DNA of 64,000 nt from Puniceicoccaceae bacterium (GTDB lineage Bacteria; Verrucomicrobiota; Verrucomicrobiia; Opitutales; Coraliomargaritaceae). Location: the NCBI GenBank assembly GCA_902587165.1, contig CACIKF010000001.1:499501-563500 (forward strand). The letters run 5' to 3'. The translations under genes and the position numbers were made by a program. This document shows positions 1 through 9,923 of the stretch, piece by piece. The first letter of the stretch is position 1. Every line of letters begins with the position of its first letter. The notes beneath the pieces were generated by a model that was given only the letters and a program-made list of their open reading frames with translations, was not told where the DNA came from and did no database searches.

Positions 1-862
1 CGGAGCCCGAGAGACTGATACAGTTCTCGGGGGAAAGTTGCGTCCGGCGCATGGCGTCTTCGATTGAGCGGACGGAGGTCGTGCCGACGGCGATGCGCGC
101 GCCGGCTTCGGGATTCTTTAGCTCGGCGAAGGCACTAGCTGGAATTTCATACCATTCACTGTGTATGTTGTGGTCTTCAATATTCTCGACTTGAATGGGG
201 TGGAAGGTGCCGATGCCGACTTGCAAGGTGAGGTCATGAAAATGGGCCCCGCCATTTTCCAGTTCGGTGATCAGTTCGGGTGTGAAGTGCAGTCCCGCGG
301 TCGGCGCGGCCACGGCGATGCGTTTGTCGAAGTCCGCATAGACGGTCTGGTAACGCTTGTTGTCATTGTCGCGCCTAGGGTCATCATCAGTGCGCTCAAT
401 GTAGGGTGGGAGCGGTAATATGCCGAGCCGTTCCGAAAGGTCGGTGATGGATTTACCGCGCTCAGGGTGGAAACGGACGCGGTAGCTACCATTTTCGCCC
501 ACTTCGAGCACCTGTGCGCTGTATTCCCCCGCCATTCCGAAGCCACCAGATGTGAAAGTTTTCTTGCCTGGCTTCAGCAAGCACCACCAAGTCAGTGCAT
601 CTTCAGCAGGTTGGAGTAATAAACACTCAACCTTGCCGCCAGTGGGGCGTTGCCCGAATATGCGTGCCTTCAGCACGGCGGCGTTGTTACGAAAAAAGCG
701 CGGGCGATTCGGTAGGTATTGTCCTATCTCGGAAAATTGGGCGTGAGTGACCGAGCGCGTCTTGCGGTCAACTACCATCAGACGAGAGGCATCGCGCACG
801 GCGGCGGGTTCCTGCGCAATTAATTCCTTAGGTAGGTGATAATCGAAAAGTGAGAGCTTCAT
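1..862 (-). CDS. queA: S-adenosylmethionine:tRNA ribosyltransferase-isomerase QueA (C-terminus beyond window)
   Basis: QueA transfers and isomerises the ribosyl part of SAM onto 7-aminomethyl-7-deazaguanine in tRNA, making epoxyqueuosine in the cytoplasm. Reading leftwards from the ATG at 862, the protein begins MKLSLFDYHLPKELIAQEPA, the usual QueA opening. Later it has VAAPTAGLHFTPELI and VGIGTFHPIQ, followed by VGTTSVRSIEDA close to the window edge; all are QueA hallmarks. About 287 codons are present out of a usual 340-350, so the C-terminal part lies to the left. The start lies only 42 bp from the divergent prfB start. A second queuosine gene, queE, lies at 44.4 kb. Function is certain by family; the truncation is only the window boundary. 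Confidence 0.95.
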   Translation of the reverse strand, partial: MKLSLFDYHLPKELIAQEPAAVRDASRLMVVDRKTRSVTHAQFSEIGQYLPNRPRFFRNNAAVLKARIFGQRPTGGKVECLLLQPAEDALTWWCLLKPGKKTFTSGGFGMAGEYSAQVLEVGENGSYRVRFHPERGKSITDLSERLGILPLPPYIERTDDDPRRDNDNKRYQTVYADFDKRIAVAAPTAGLHFTPELITELENGGAHFHDLTLQVGIGTFHPIQVENIEDHNIHSEWYEIPASAFAELKNPEAGARIAVGTTSVRSIEDAMRRTQLSPENCISLSGS

Positions 863-904
863 TTTTATCTTTAATATTCGGCGGGCTTTGTTGCACTCTG
901 GGAT

Positions 905-2066
905 ATGAATTTGATCACACCTGAAGTCCGTTCGGAAATGGAAGAGATGACTCGCCGCGCAGGGCATATATGGAGGTATCTTTGACGCAGATGCCAAGAA
1001 AGAACGTATCGAGGCGCTTGAGGCGCAGATGTCTGAGGGAAGTTTTTGGGACGACCAATCGGCTGCGCAAACGGTGATCGCCGAGGCGAATCGTCTAAAA
1101 AATGTAGTCAATCCATCCAGCGCCTTTAGAAAAGAGATGGACGACTTGAAGGCTATGCTCGAACTTGTCGACGAAATAGGCGAAGACCCTGAGGGTGAGC
1201 CCTATCAACAAGAAATCATCGATACACTGCGGCGCTTACAGCCAAAGCTAGACCAGCTAGAGCTAGTTTCTTTCCTCAGCGGACCGCACGACTCTTGTAA
1301 TGCCTTCCTAACTGTTAACTCCGGAGCGGGAGGCACCGAGAGCTGTGATTGGGCAGATATGTTGCTACGCATGTATACGCGCTGGGCAGATCAGGCAGGT
1401 TTTAAAACGGAAGTCCTTGATATTCAGCCTGGGGAAGAGACGGGTGTCAGTTCAGCGACTATACGGATCGAGGGGACCAATGCTTTCGGCTACGCCAAAG
1501 CCGAGCGTGGCGTGCATCGCCTCGTCCGTATCAGCCCGTTTGACTCCAATGCGCGCCGGCATACTTCGTTCTCTTCCGTGGATGTGATTGCAGAAATTGA
1601 AGACGACATCGACATTGAGATCGACGAGGCCGATATCCGCACTGATGTGTATCGCGCTAGTGGTAAGGGCGGCCAACACGTTAATCGCACCGAGTCCGCC
1701 GTGCGCCTTACACACCTTTCGAGTGGCATCGTTGTGACCTGCCAAAACGAGCGCTCGCAGATCAAAAATAAAGCCACCGCGATGAAGACCCTGAAGTCGC
1801 GCCTCTATGAGAAATTGGAGGATGAGAAGCGCAGTGAGATGGAGAAATTCTATGGCGAAAAAGGCGAGATCGCTTGGGGTAACCAGATACGCTCCTACGT
1901 CTTCCAGCCATATCAGATGGTTAAAGACTTACGGACTGGCGTCGAAACGGGGAATGTTCAGGCCGTCATGGATGGTGCGCTCGACCCCTTCGTCCATGCC
2001 TGGCTTCGTGCGGGTGGCCCCACCTCAAGGAAAGCCGCCGCAGATCGAGAATTTGCCGATGAGTGA
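905..2066 (+). CDS. prfB: Peptide chain release factor 2, expressed by programmed +1 frameshift
   Basis: RF2 recognises UGA/UAA stop codons and triggers peptide release. The first part runs from ATG 905 for 26 codons to an in-frame TGA at 983-985; a +1 shift on CTT at 980-982 continues in the next frame from GAC at 984, giving about 386 residues. The joined protein reads ...[19 protein letters not shown], matching E. coli RYLDYDAKKERLEEV as I recall it. The codon-recognition tripeptide SPF is at about 210-212 and the catalytic GGQ at about 255-257. A start at ATG 1029 would lose the conserved N-terminal domain, so 905 is preferred. The stop overlaps the next gene's start by 8 nt. RF2 controls its own level through the frameshift. 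Confidence 0.95.
971..985 (+). promoter_or_regulatory. RF2 programmed +1 frameshift site
   Basis: The element contains an internal Shine-Dalgarno-like GGAGG (972-976), three bases, then the slippery CTT and the in-frame stop TGA followed by C (CTT TGA C). The spacing from the SD-like box to CTT is the same as in the classical RF2 site, although the box is GGAGG rather than AGGGGG. When RF2 is scarce, ribosomes pause at UGA and slip forward one base, so RF2 regulates its own synthesis. Confidence 0.93.
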
Positions 2067-3489
2067 TTCTTTAGCAAATCCTAGGAGCCTCAGCCACCAA
2101 GAGGCTGTTCGCGCATTTTCTGATCAGAGCCTGTTCGAAAACAAGACTTGGCGCTACTCGCCTGAGGCCTTTCCCCTGAGTTCTGCCCAGATTAGACAGA
2201 TCGAGCAGATTGGGCGGGCATGCTGTGAATTTTACAAGGCGCAGGAAACACTCTATCTGCGCTCGGCTGAAGGAAAGAACTTGCTCCGCAATCGATTACT
2301 TGAAGCACCATGGGTGGCGGCCTATCTGGATCGTGGTAAGCCAGAGGCACTTATTCTGCACGCGAGGGCTAAGGCACTACGCGGCGCCATGCCCATGGTG
2401 ATTCGCCCCGACCTTCTGGTCACGGATGATGGTTTTGCCATGACCGAAATCGATTCCGTACCTGGCGGTATTGGCCTGACGGCATTTCTCAATCGGCTTT
2501 ATGCCCAGGTGCATGGCGATTCATTAGTCGGATCGGGCACGCAAGACATGGTCGACGCATTTTATACCGTATTGGCACAGCGAGCGCCAAACAAGCAGGC
2601 ACCCTATATCGCAATTCTCGTCAGTGATGAAGCGGCAACCTACCGTCCTGAGATGGAGTGGTTGGCCTCTCAACTTCGACAGCTCGGCAAGCGCGTCCAC
2701 GTCTTCCATCCAGACGATGTCATGCCCTTAGGCGAAGATATCTGCGTCGGAATCGACGGAGATCCGCAAAAGGTGGATGTTATTTACCGTTTCTGGGAGC
2801 TCTTTGATTTGGCGAATGTCTCGATAGCGAACTTCTTACTCAAAGCCGGTGAAGCGGCGCAAGTCCGTTTGACTCCGCCAATGCGCCCCTTCCAAGAAGA
2901 GAAGCTTAACCTCGCGCTTTTCCATCACCACATCCTCGAAGACTTCTGGCGCGAAAACCTTTCGAAACAGTCCTACAAAGTACTGGCTAAAGTCATTCCA
3001 CAGACCTGGGTCATGGATCCAGTCGAACTGCCGCCGAATGCCGTGCTCGACGCGCCGCTGATTGGCGGTAAGCCGATAACAGATTGGTCGCAGTTGATTG
3101 AGGCGAGCAAGAAAGAGCGCAACTTGATTATTAAAATTAGCGGGTTTCATGAAAGAGCATGGGGCGCTCGCAGTGTCACGCTGGGTAGCGACTCGTCTCG
3201 TGCTGACTGGGAGAGTGCCATCCAGCAAGCGATCACGATGGCGGATACCTCCTTGCATATTTTACAGACCTACGAAAAGCCGAAGCGGCTGCGCCACCCC
3301 GTCTACAGGGACGACGGAAGCCTTTATCAAATGGAGGGCCGCCTGCGGCTCTGCCCCTATTATTTTCTCGATGAGCCAGACAAAGAGGCCAAGCTTCAGG
3401 GCATTTTAGCCACCCTATGCCCCGCCGATAAGAAGATCATTCACGGGATGAAGGATGCCGCCTTGCTGCCTTGTGTTGAGGCTTCGTAG
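2059..3489 (+). CDS. Conserved protein of unknown function, ATP-grasp-like
   Basis: I do not recognise a named family. The start chosen is ATG 2059, which overlaps the prfB stop by 8 nt (suggesting coupled translation) and gives 476 residues; an earlier start at 1807 would run far into prfB. The protein is soluble with no signal peptide. Conserved-looking blocks are [19 protein letters not shown] then [16 protein letters not shown] in the N-terminal half, and [15 protein letters not shown] with [15 protein letters not shown] in the C-terminal half. The pattern resembles ATP-grasp or glutathionylspermidine-synthase-like ligases, but no definite ATP-grasp motif could be assigned. Operon position behind RF2 gives no functional clue. 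Gene reality is very likely; function is open. Confidence 0.8.
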   Translation: MSDSLANPRSLSHQEAVRAFSDQSLFENKTWRYSPEAFPLSSAQIRQIEQIGRACCEFYKAQETLYLRSAEGKNLLRNRLLEAPWVAAYLDRGKPEALILHARAKALRGAMPMVIRPDLLVTDDGFAMTEIDSVPGGIGLTAFLNRLYAQVHGDSLVGSGTQDMVDAFYTVLAQRAPNKQAPYIAILVSDEAATYRPEMEWLASQLRQLGKRVHVFHPDDVMPLGEDICVGIDGDPQKVDVIYRFWELFDLANVSIANFLLKAGEAAQVRLTPPMRPFQEEKLNLALFHHHILEDFWRENLSKQSYKVLAKVIPQTWVMDPVELPPNAVLDAPLIGGKPITDWSQLIEASKKERNLIIKISGFHERAWGARSVTLGSDSSRADWESAIQQAITMADTSLHILQTYEKPKRLRHPVYRDDGSLYQMEGRLRLCPYYFLDEPDKEAKLQGILATLCPADKKIIHGMKDAALLPCVEAS

Positions 3490-3788
3490 CGCCGGTGCTT
3501 ATCTCGTTGCTAAATATGGAAAATTAGTTCGGCTAGCCTGAGCAAGTTTAGAATTAGGTTTATCGAACGATGTGCTCATAGCTAATCAGGCTGGGCATTG
3601 ATAGGAAGGGGTCTATTGAACTGTTAAATTGAGTATAGGTAGAAATTATTTTTGAAAAGAAACTTATCATTTTACCGGAAAGGCAGCTTTTTTGCTTTCT
3701 ACATCCCTGTTACTAGTAAAAGCCTATGCAATGCATGTTCTTTGGTGCCCCTTGGCCAAGCTTAGATAATTTAAATTAATATACTCAA
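3490..3788. other. AT-rich intergenic region before glgP
   Basis: About 300 bases between two same-strand genes. No open reading frame of note, RNA gene or convincing terminator was found. It probably holds the glgP promoter, but I could not pick out a -35/-10 pair that I trust. Confidence 0.5.
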
Positions 3789-6305
3789 ATGACAACAACT
3801 GCTAAAAAGCCAAAAAAATCTGCTACAACAAAAGCTGGAGCTAAAGCTTTTCGTTTTGAGGTAGATAACAGCAAAGAATCGATGAAGATCTCGATTCTTA
3901 ACCATTTGCGTTACACACTTGCTCGTCATCCTGAGAGTGCGACCAATGACGAGTGGTGGATGGCTACCTGTTCCGCAGTACGCGACCGCTTGTTGGATCG
4001 CTTCATGAAGACGCAAGCTGTGCACAACGAGAAAAAGGTGCGCCGCGCCTACTACTTAAGTCTAGAGTATTTGATGGGTCGTCTACTTGTGAATAATTTG
4101 CACAACGCTGGCCTCTTCGAACAAACACGGGACGCGCTGGCTGAGCTTGGGCAAGACTTTACGCAAATCGCCGACGAAGAGGCCGACATGGGACTCGGCA
4201 ATGGTGGGCTAGGTCGACTGGCTGCCTGCTTCCTTGATTCCCTAGCCTCACTAGATCTGCCCGCGATCGGCTATGGCATCCATTATGAGTATGGCCTCTT
4301 TCGTCAGGAATTTAAAGACGGTTACCAAATCGAACACCCTGATGTATGGATGGAAAAAGGCTGTCCTTGGGAAGTTATGCGCCCGAACTTTGCGCAAAAA
4401 ATACAACTCTTTGGCCGTGTCGAGCATCAGATGGATAGCAAGGGCGTCTTCAAGCCTAAGTGGGTCGACTACAAAACGATCGAAGGCGTACCTTACGATA
4501 TTGGTATCGTTGGCTATGGCGGCGAGACAGTCAACTTCCTCCGGCTCTGGGACTCGAAGTCTACGCACGAGTTTGACCTCGATATTTTCAACGATGGTGG
4601 TTACGTCGAAGCTGTTCGTGAAAAGGCGATGGGTGAGACCATCTCTAAAGTGCTCTATCCGAATGATTCTACCGAAAACGGGAAAGAGCTTCGCCTCATT
4701 CAGCAATACTTCTTCGTCACTTGTTCGCTTAAGGACATCATCCGCCGCTTTCATGCAAACCACAACGAATGGTCAGAGTTTGCCGATTACAATGCTTTGC
4801 AGCTCAATGATACGCACCCTGCGATCGCCATACCTGAACTCATGCGACTGCTGGTCGACGATTATGGCCACGAATGGGATGCTGCTTGGGCGATCACATG
4901 CAGCGTATGTAATTACACGAATCACACACTTCTTCCCGAAGCTCTTGAGAAGTGGAGCGTGCCTCTCTTTGAAAAAGTGCTGCCCCGCCATCTTGAAATT
5001 ATCTACCAGATCAACGCACGTTTTCTCGAAGACGAGGTCGAGGCTAAGTGGCCGGGCGACGACGCCAAAAAATCAGAACTCTCCATTATCGAAGAAGGGC
5101 ATCCAAAAATGGTGCGTATGGCCTACCTTTCAGTGGTTGGTTCGACCAAGGTCAATGGCGTCGCTGCGCTCCATACCGATTTATTGAAGAAAAACCTCTT
5201 CTCAACCTTCCACGACTTGTATCCAAACAAGTTGATCAATATGACAAACGGCATCACGCCACGTCGTTGGTTGCTCGCTTGTAATCCTGGCCTTAGCGAA
5301 TTGGTTACAGAGAGGGTCGGCGAGGATTGGCCAAAGGATCTCGATAAGCTTCAGGCCATAGCCAAGTTTGCCGACGATGCCAAATTCCAAAAGCGTTTCA
5401 TGGAGATCAAATACGCGAATAAGCAAGCTTTTGCTGATTTCGTGCTAGAAGATTCTGGAACCGTGATCAGCCCTGACGCGCTCTTCGATGTTCAAATCAA
5501 GCGTCTGCACGAGTATAAGCGACAGCACCTCAATCTTCTGCATATCCTCACACTCTATCGCCGGCTGCTCAACGATCCAGACTACGAGATGAATCCTCGC
5601 GCCTTTATCTTTGGCGCCAAGGCAGCGCCGGGCTACGCACTCGCTAAAAATATTATCCGCGCAATCAATAAGGTCGGCGAAAAGGTAAATAATGATTCCC
5701 GTATCAACGGTAAGATTAAGATCGTTTTCCCGCAGAACTACCGCATCACAATGGCCGAGAAGATGATTCCCGCCGCCGACCTTTCCGAGCAGATTTCTAC
5801 CGCTGGTAAGGAAGCTTCTGGTACAGGCAACATGAAGCTCGCACTTAACGGCGCACTTACTATAGGCACGCTCGATGGCGCGAACGTGGAGATTGGCGAA
5901 GAAGTCGGCGAAGATAACATCTTCATCTTCGGTAACACAGTTGAGCAAGTCGACGCCATACGTGAGAAGGGCTACAACCCCTACGATTATTATAATAGTA
6001 ATTGGGAGCTCAAAGCAGTTATTGATTGGCTGCGATCAGACTATTTCGCACCTGGCGAGCAGGATGCTTTTGCGCCACTTTGTAGCAGCTGGCTCGAAGG
6101 GGGCGACCCCTTTCTCTGTCTTGCCGACTATGCTGACTACGTGCGCGCTCAGGAAGCAGTAGATAAGGCTTTCAGCGACAAAAAACACTGGGCGAAGATG
6201 GCCATCATGAATACCGCCCGTGTGGGCAAGTTCTCTTCAGACCGCACTATCAATGAATACGCCAAGCACATTTGGAAGCTCAAGCCAGTTAAGATTGGCA
6301 GGTAA
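3789..6305 (+). CDS. glgP: Glycogen/maltodextrin phosphorylase
   Basis: Cytoplasmic PLP enzyme that removes glucose-1-phosphate from the non-reducing ends of alpha-1,4-glucans. The 838 residues fit the GT35 family (E. coli GlgP about 815). Visible landmarks are [20 protein letters not shown] in the N-terminal half, the glucan/phosphate-site block [20 protein letters not shown], and the PLP-binding motif [20 protein letters not shown] with the cofactor lysine at about residue 683. The basic N-terminal stretch of roughly 25 residues looks like a disordered extension. No Shine-Dalgarno sequence precedes the ATG. It stands alone here; glucan synthesis genes glgM and glgE lie about 45 kb to the right, so synthesis and breakdown are not co-transcribed. 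High certainty. Confidence 0.97.
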   Translation: MTTTAKKPKKSATTKAGAKAFRFEVDNSKESMKISILNHLRYTLARHPESATNDEWWMATCSAVRDRLLDRFMKTQAVHNEKKVRRAYYLSLEYLMGRLLVNNLHNAGLFEQTRDALAELGQDFTQIADEEADMGLGNGGLGRLAACFLDSLASLDLPAIGYGIHYEYGLFRQEFKDGYQIEHPDVWMEKGCPWEVMRPNFAQKIQLFGRVEHQMDSKGVFKPKWVDYKTIEGVPYDIGIVGYGGETVNFLRLWDSKSTHEFDLDIFNDGGYVEAVREKAMGETISKVLYPNDSTENGKELRLIQQYFFVTCSLKDIIRRFHANHNEWSEFADYNALQLNDTHPAIAIPELMRLLVDDYGHEWDAAWAITCSVCNYTNHTLLPEALEKWSVPLFEKVLPRHLEIIYQINARFLEDEVEAKWPGDDAKKSELSIIEEGHPKMVRMAYLSVVGSTKVNGVAALHTDLLKKNLFSTFHDLYPNKLINMTNGITPRRWLLACNPGLSELVTERVGEDWPKDLDKLQAIAKFADDAKFQKRFMEIKYANKQAFADFVLEDSGTVISPDALFDVQIKRLHEYKRQHLNLLHILTLYRRLLNDPDYEMNPRAFIFGAKAAPGYALAKNIIRAINKVGEKVNNDSRINGKIKIVFPQNYRITMAEKMIPAADLSEQISTAGKEASGTGNMKLALNGALTIGTLDGANVEIGEEVGEDNIFIFGNTVEQVDAIREKGYNPYDYYNSNWELKAVIDWLRSDYFAPGEQDAFAPLCSSWLEGGDPFLCLADYADYVRAQEAVDKAFSDKKHWAKMAIMNTARVGKFSSDRTINEYAKHIWKLKPVKIGR

Positions 6306-6365
6306 ATGCAGGAATGAGCTTCACCCATCTGAAGTCGATACGCTCACGCAGGAGTGAGATTCCGA

Positions 6366-6872
6366 TTAGGCGTGCTTTTCCTGTTTTTCGACTTGATTGC
6401 GTAGGAAGGCAATGACGTCTTGAAATTTGTCCACGTTTTCTTTATCGGCGTCGGTCAAGTTTTCGTGTGCTATGAGCACATTTTTCGCGTCGGAAACTTC
6501 TTGGTTTTTAAGTGCGTTGAAGGTCTCGCTCGCGGCTGCTTGATTTTTTGAGATGGCTAGCAGGTTTTGCAGGCCGAGATTGCAGATCAATTCGTAGTTA
6601 CGTTCGTTGAGGTTTCCGACGATCAGTTCTCCCGCAGGTTTGAGCTTGCGAAGTTGAATCGCGGTACCAGCAAGAATACCCAGAAAGGTACTATCCATCC
6701 CTTTACAGTCTACAAAATCGATGAACAGCTTGCGGCAACCTCCGGTGATGACTGTTTCTAGAAATTCACGGAAGGCATTACAATTTAAATAGTTGGCCTT
6801 GCCCTTGACCTTGACTACGACGGGATCGGAATAAGCGCTGACGAGATAAGTGGGCTGTGCTGGATCACTCAT
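6366..6872 (-). CDS. STAS-domain protein (anti-sigma factor antagonist-like)
   Basis: A 168-residue cytoplasmic protein with a single STAS domain over about residues 10-115. The core reads VVVKVKGKANYLNC at the start and FVDCKGMDSTFLGILAGTAI in the middle, where the DS/T step is the usual phosphorylation position of SpoIIAA/RsbV-type proteins. The C-terminal 50 residues are charged and probably helical. Such proteins bind anti-sigma kinases or act in partner-switching and stress modules, but no RsbW-like kinase, phosphatase or sigma factor is adjacent, so the partner is unknown. The gene faces glgP convergently and is divergent from acnB. Family assignment is firm; pathway is not. Confidence 0.88.
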   Translation of the reverse strand: MSDPAQPTYLVSAYSDPVVVKVKGKANYLNCNAFREFLETVITGGCRKLFIDFVDCKGMDSTFLGILAGTAIQLRKLKPAGELIVGNLNERNYELICNLGLQNLLAISKNQAAASETFNALKNQEVSDAKNVLIAHENLTDADKENVDKFQDVIAFLRNQVEKQEKHA

Positions 6873-7040
6873 AGAGAGCGTGGTATAAAAAGTGCTAAGT
6901 AGCGGCTATAAAAGTATAGCGAAATAATTAAATCATATAGTTAACCCCAAGTGCCCAAGAATCAATCTTTCAAATGCAACAAAGCATAATAATTCTTAAA
7001 TTCTGCTTGAAATACACGGGCTTCACCAAACGCTTGTATT

Positions 7041-9824
7041 ATGGGTGAAAATTTGAATTTATATCAAACATACATCAAAGATATTGAAGAACGTAAGGTG
7101 CTAGGTTTGAGCCCAAAGCCGATCGATGATGGTGACTTGCTCGCTGTGATTATCGACCAGATCATGGATCTCGATAATAAACACCGGAAGGTATCTCTGG
7201 ACTTTTTTATCTACAATGTCCTGCCGGGCACGACGAGCGCTGCAGGTGTCAAAGCGCACTTTTTAAAAGCGATCATACTTGGCGAATCGACGGTCGACGA
7301 AATCTCGTCTGATTTTGCTTTTGAGTTGCTAATGCACATGAAAGGGGGCACATCGATCGACGTGCTTCTAGACTTAGCGCTCGGCGATGATGAAGCAATT
7401 GCTGGCCAAGCGGCTGAAGTTCTCAAAACGCAAGTATTTTTGTATGAGGCGGATATGGATCGGCTCAAGCTTGCTTACGAGTCAGGTAATGCGGTTGCTA
7501 AGGGCATTCTTGAGAGCTATGCGAGCGCGGATTTCTTTACCAAGATCCCCGACATTGAGGAAACTATTGAAGTCGTTACTTATATTGCAGGCGAAGGGGA
7601 TATTTCAACGGACCTGCTTTCCCCTGGTAATCAAGCCCACTCACGCTCGGACCGTGAGCTACATGGAAAGTGCTTGATTTCGGAAGAGGCGCAAGCCGAG
7701 ATTCAAGCCTTGCAAAAGCAGCACCCAGATAAGCGCGTAATGCTTATTGCGGAGAAGGGCACGATGGGCGTGGGTTCTTCCAGAATGTCAGGTGTGAATA
7801 ATGTTGCCTTGTGGACGGGCAAACCAGCTAGCCCTTACATCCCTTTTGTTAATATCGCCCCCATCGTCGCCGGTACTAACGGCATTTCCCCAATTTTTCT
7901 GACGACGGTCGACGTGACTGGAGGCATCGGAATCGACCTAAAGAATTGGCGCAAGCAAGTAGATGCCGATGGCCTGCCAGTCTTGAACGACAACGGAGAC
8001 CCCATCTTGGAAGAGGTCTACTCCGTCGCGACAGGCACCGTACTGACTATCAATACAAAGACCAAGAAGCTCTGCAATGTAGACGAAGAACTGGTGGACA
8101 TAGCGGCCTCCTTAACACCTCAGAAAGTAGAGTTTATGAAAGCGGGCGGCTCATATGCGATTGTGTTTGGTAAAAAACTACAGACCTTTGCTGCCAAAAC
8201 ACTCGGTGTGGATGTGGCACAAGTTTTTGCCCCCGCTAAGGAGGTAAGCCACGAAGGGCAAGGCCTTACTGCGGTTGAAAAAATATTTAATAAGAACGTC
8301 GTCGGTTCGACCGAAGGCGTGACGCTTTACGCTGGCTCGGATGTGCGAGTTAATGTGAACATCGTCGGCTCACAAGATACGACAGGGCTGATGACTTCCC
8401 AAGAATTGGAGTCCATGGCGGCGACTGTCATCTCACCAATTGTGGATGCCGCGTATCAGTCTGGTTGCCACACGGCCTCGGTTTGGGACAAAAAAGCGCA
8501 GGCTAATATTCCTAGGCTAATGAAGTTCATGCATAAGTTTGGTTTGATTACTGGGCGTGATCCGAAAGAAGTCTATCCACCTTTAACCGACGTGATCCAT
8601 AAAGTGCTTAACGATTTAGCTGTTGATGAATGGTCGATTATCATTGGTGGCGACTCACATACCCGCATGTCCAAGGGGGTCGCATTTGGTGCAGATTCAG
8701 GAACAGTTGCACTCGCGCTGGCCACTGGAGAAGCGTCGATGCCGATTCCTGAATCGGTCAAAGTGACTTTCAAGGGTGACCTTAAGGATCATATGGACTT
8801 CCGTGATGTGGTTCACGCCACACAGATTCAGATGCTCAAGCAGTTTGGCGAAAACGTTTTTCAAGGGCGTATCATCGAGGTGCATCTTGGCACTTTACCT
8901 GCCGACCAGGCTTTTACCTTTACTGACTGGACTGCTGAGATGAAGGCCAAAGCTGCTATCTGCATAAGCGAGGACGAGACTCTGATCGAGTCGCTAGAAA
9001 TCGCGAAAGGGCGCATCCAAATTATGATCGATAAGGGCATGGATAACGAGAGTCAGGTGCTCCAAGGCCTCGTCGAACAGGCTAATCGGCGTATCATAGA
9101 CATTCGTTCGGGCGCGAAGCCCGCACTCATGCCGGACGCAAATGCGAATTATTCGGCCCAGTTCGTCGTCGACCTAAATCAGATCAATGAGCCAATGATC
9201 GCGGACCCAGATGTAAACAACGAGGATGTCTCAAAGCGCTATACGCATGACATTATCCGCGAGCTCTCTTATTATGAAGGTGAGAAGGTGGTCGATCTGG
9301 GTTTCGTCGGTTCTTGTATGGTTCACAAGGGCGATTTAAAAATCGTATCTCAGATGCTTAAGAATCTTGAAGCGCAAGAGGGGGAGGTTGAATTTCAAGC
9401 ACCGCTCGTAGTGGCAGCGCCGACCTACAATATCATTGATGAACTCAAGGCCGAAGGTGATTGGGACTTACTCCAGAAGTATTCTGATTTCGAATTCGAC
9501 GACAACGCACCAAAAGGGGAAGCGCGCACCGAATATGAAAACATGATGTATTTGGAGCGCCCTGGCTGTAACCTGTGCATGGGTAATCAGGAGAAAGCAG
9601 CCAGAGGTGATACTGTGATGGCCACATCGACGCGCCTTTTCAAAGGCAGGGTGGTCGAAGATTCTGATCGTAAGAAAGGGGAGTCTTTACTTGCTTCGAC
9701 TCCCGTGGTGGTTCTCTCAGCTATCCTTGGTCGAGTGCCTACCATGGATGAATATAAGTCAGCAGTGATAGGGATTAAGCTGACAAAATTTGCCCCTGCG
9801 CAGAGAGATTTGATTAGTGTGTAG
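7041..9824 (+). CDS. acnB: Bifunctional aconitate hydratase 2 / 2-methylisocitrate dehydratase
   Basis: AcnB interconverts citrate and isocitrate in the TCA cycle and can hydrate 2-methyl-cis-aconitate. The 927-residue protein is longer than E. coli AcnB (865). The N-terminal HEAT-like region is present, followed by LIAEKGTMGVGSSRMSGVNN and the aconitase core with IIGGDSHTRMSKGVAFGADS. The 4Fe-4S ligands appear to be Cys759 (in VGSCMVHKGD) and Cys843 and Cys846 (in RPGCNLCMGNQ). The spacing between the first and second cysteine is about 25 residues longer than in E. coli, so there is an insertion near the cluster. It is monocistronic with no clear Shine-Dalgarno. High certainty. Confidence 0.97.
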   Translation: MGENLNLYQTYIKDIEERKVLGLSPKPIDDGDLLAVIIDQIMDLDNKHRKVSLDFFIYNVLPGTTSAAGVKAHFLKAIILGESTVDEISSDFAFELLMHMKGGTSIDVLLDLALGDDEAIAGQAAEVLKTQVFLYEADMDRLKLAYESGNAVAKGILESYASADFFTKIPDIEETIEVVTYIAGEGDISTDLLSPGNQAHSRSDRELHGKCLISEEAQAEIQALQKQHPDKRVMLIAEKGTMGVGSSRMSGVNNVALWTGKPASPYIPFVNIAPIVAGTNGISPIFLTTVDVTGGIGIDLKNWRKQVDADGLPVLNDNGDPILEEVYSVATGTVLTINTKTKKLCNVDEELVDIAASLTPQKVEFMKAGGSYAIVFGKKLQTFAAKTLGVDVAQVFAPAKEVSHEGQGLTAVEKIFNKNVVGSTEGVTLYAGSDVRVNVNIVGSQDTTGLMTSQELESMAATVISPIVDAAYQSGCHTASVWDKKAQANIPRLMKFMHKFGLITGRDPKEVYPPLTDVIHKVLNDLAVDEWSIIIGGDSHTRMSKGVAFGADSGTVALALATGEASMPIPESVKVTFKGDLKDHMDFRDVVHATQIQMLKQFGENVFQGRIIEVHLGTLPADQAFTFTDWTAEMKAKAAICISEDETLIESLEIAKGRIQIMIDKGMDNESQVLQGLVEQANRRIIDIRSGAKPALMPDANANYSAQFVVDLNQINEPMIADPDVNNEDVSKRYTHDIIRELSYYEGEKVVDLGFVGSCMVHKGDLKIVSQMLKNLEAQEGEVEFQAPLVVAAPTYNIIDELKAEGDWDLLQKYSDFEFDDNAPKGEARTEYENMMYLERPGCNLCMGNQEKAARGDTVMATSTRLFKGRVVEDSDRKKGESLLASTPVVVLSAILGRVPTMDEYKSAVIGIKLTKFAPAQRDLISV

Positions 9825-9923
9825 AAAGTTTAACCAGCCTTTGACCTCATCCGCTCTTGGTCGATTAGTTTATTGAAATAAAGCTTCAATGAAGGCACGA
9901 CGCCCTGACTTGTAGAGCGTGGC

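Noticed and set aside
161-746. Two or three small open frames on both strands at the left end
   Set aside because: They all lie inside queA, which reads through on the minus strand with full family motifs.
1029-2066. RF2 starting at ATG 1029 as a complete gene
   Set aside because: It would lack the conserved N-terminal domain, and the frameshift site with SD-like box and CTT TGA C is present upstream.
4273-5187. A 304-codon open frame inside glgP on the same strand
   Set aside because: Low-complexity Ser/Arg-rich translation, wholly inside a certain gene; an out-of-frame shadow.
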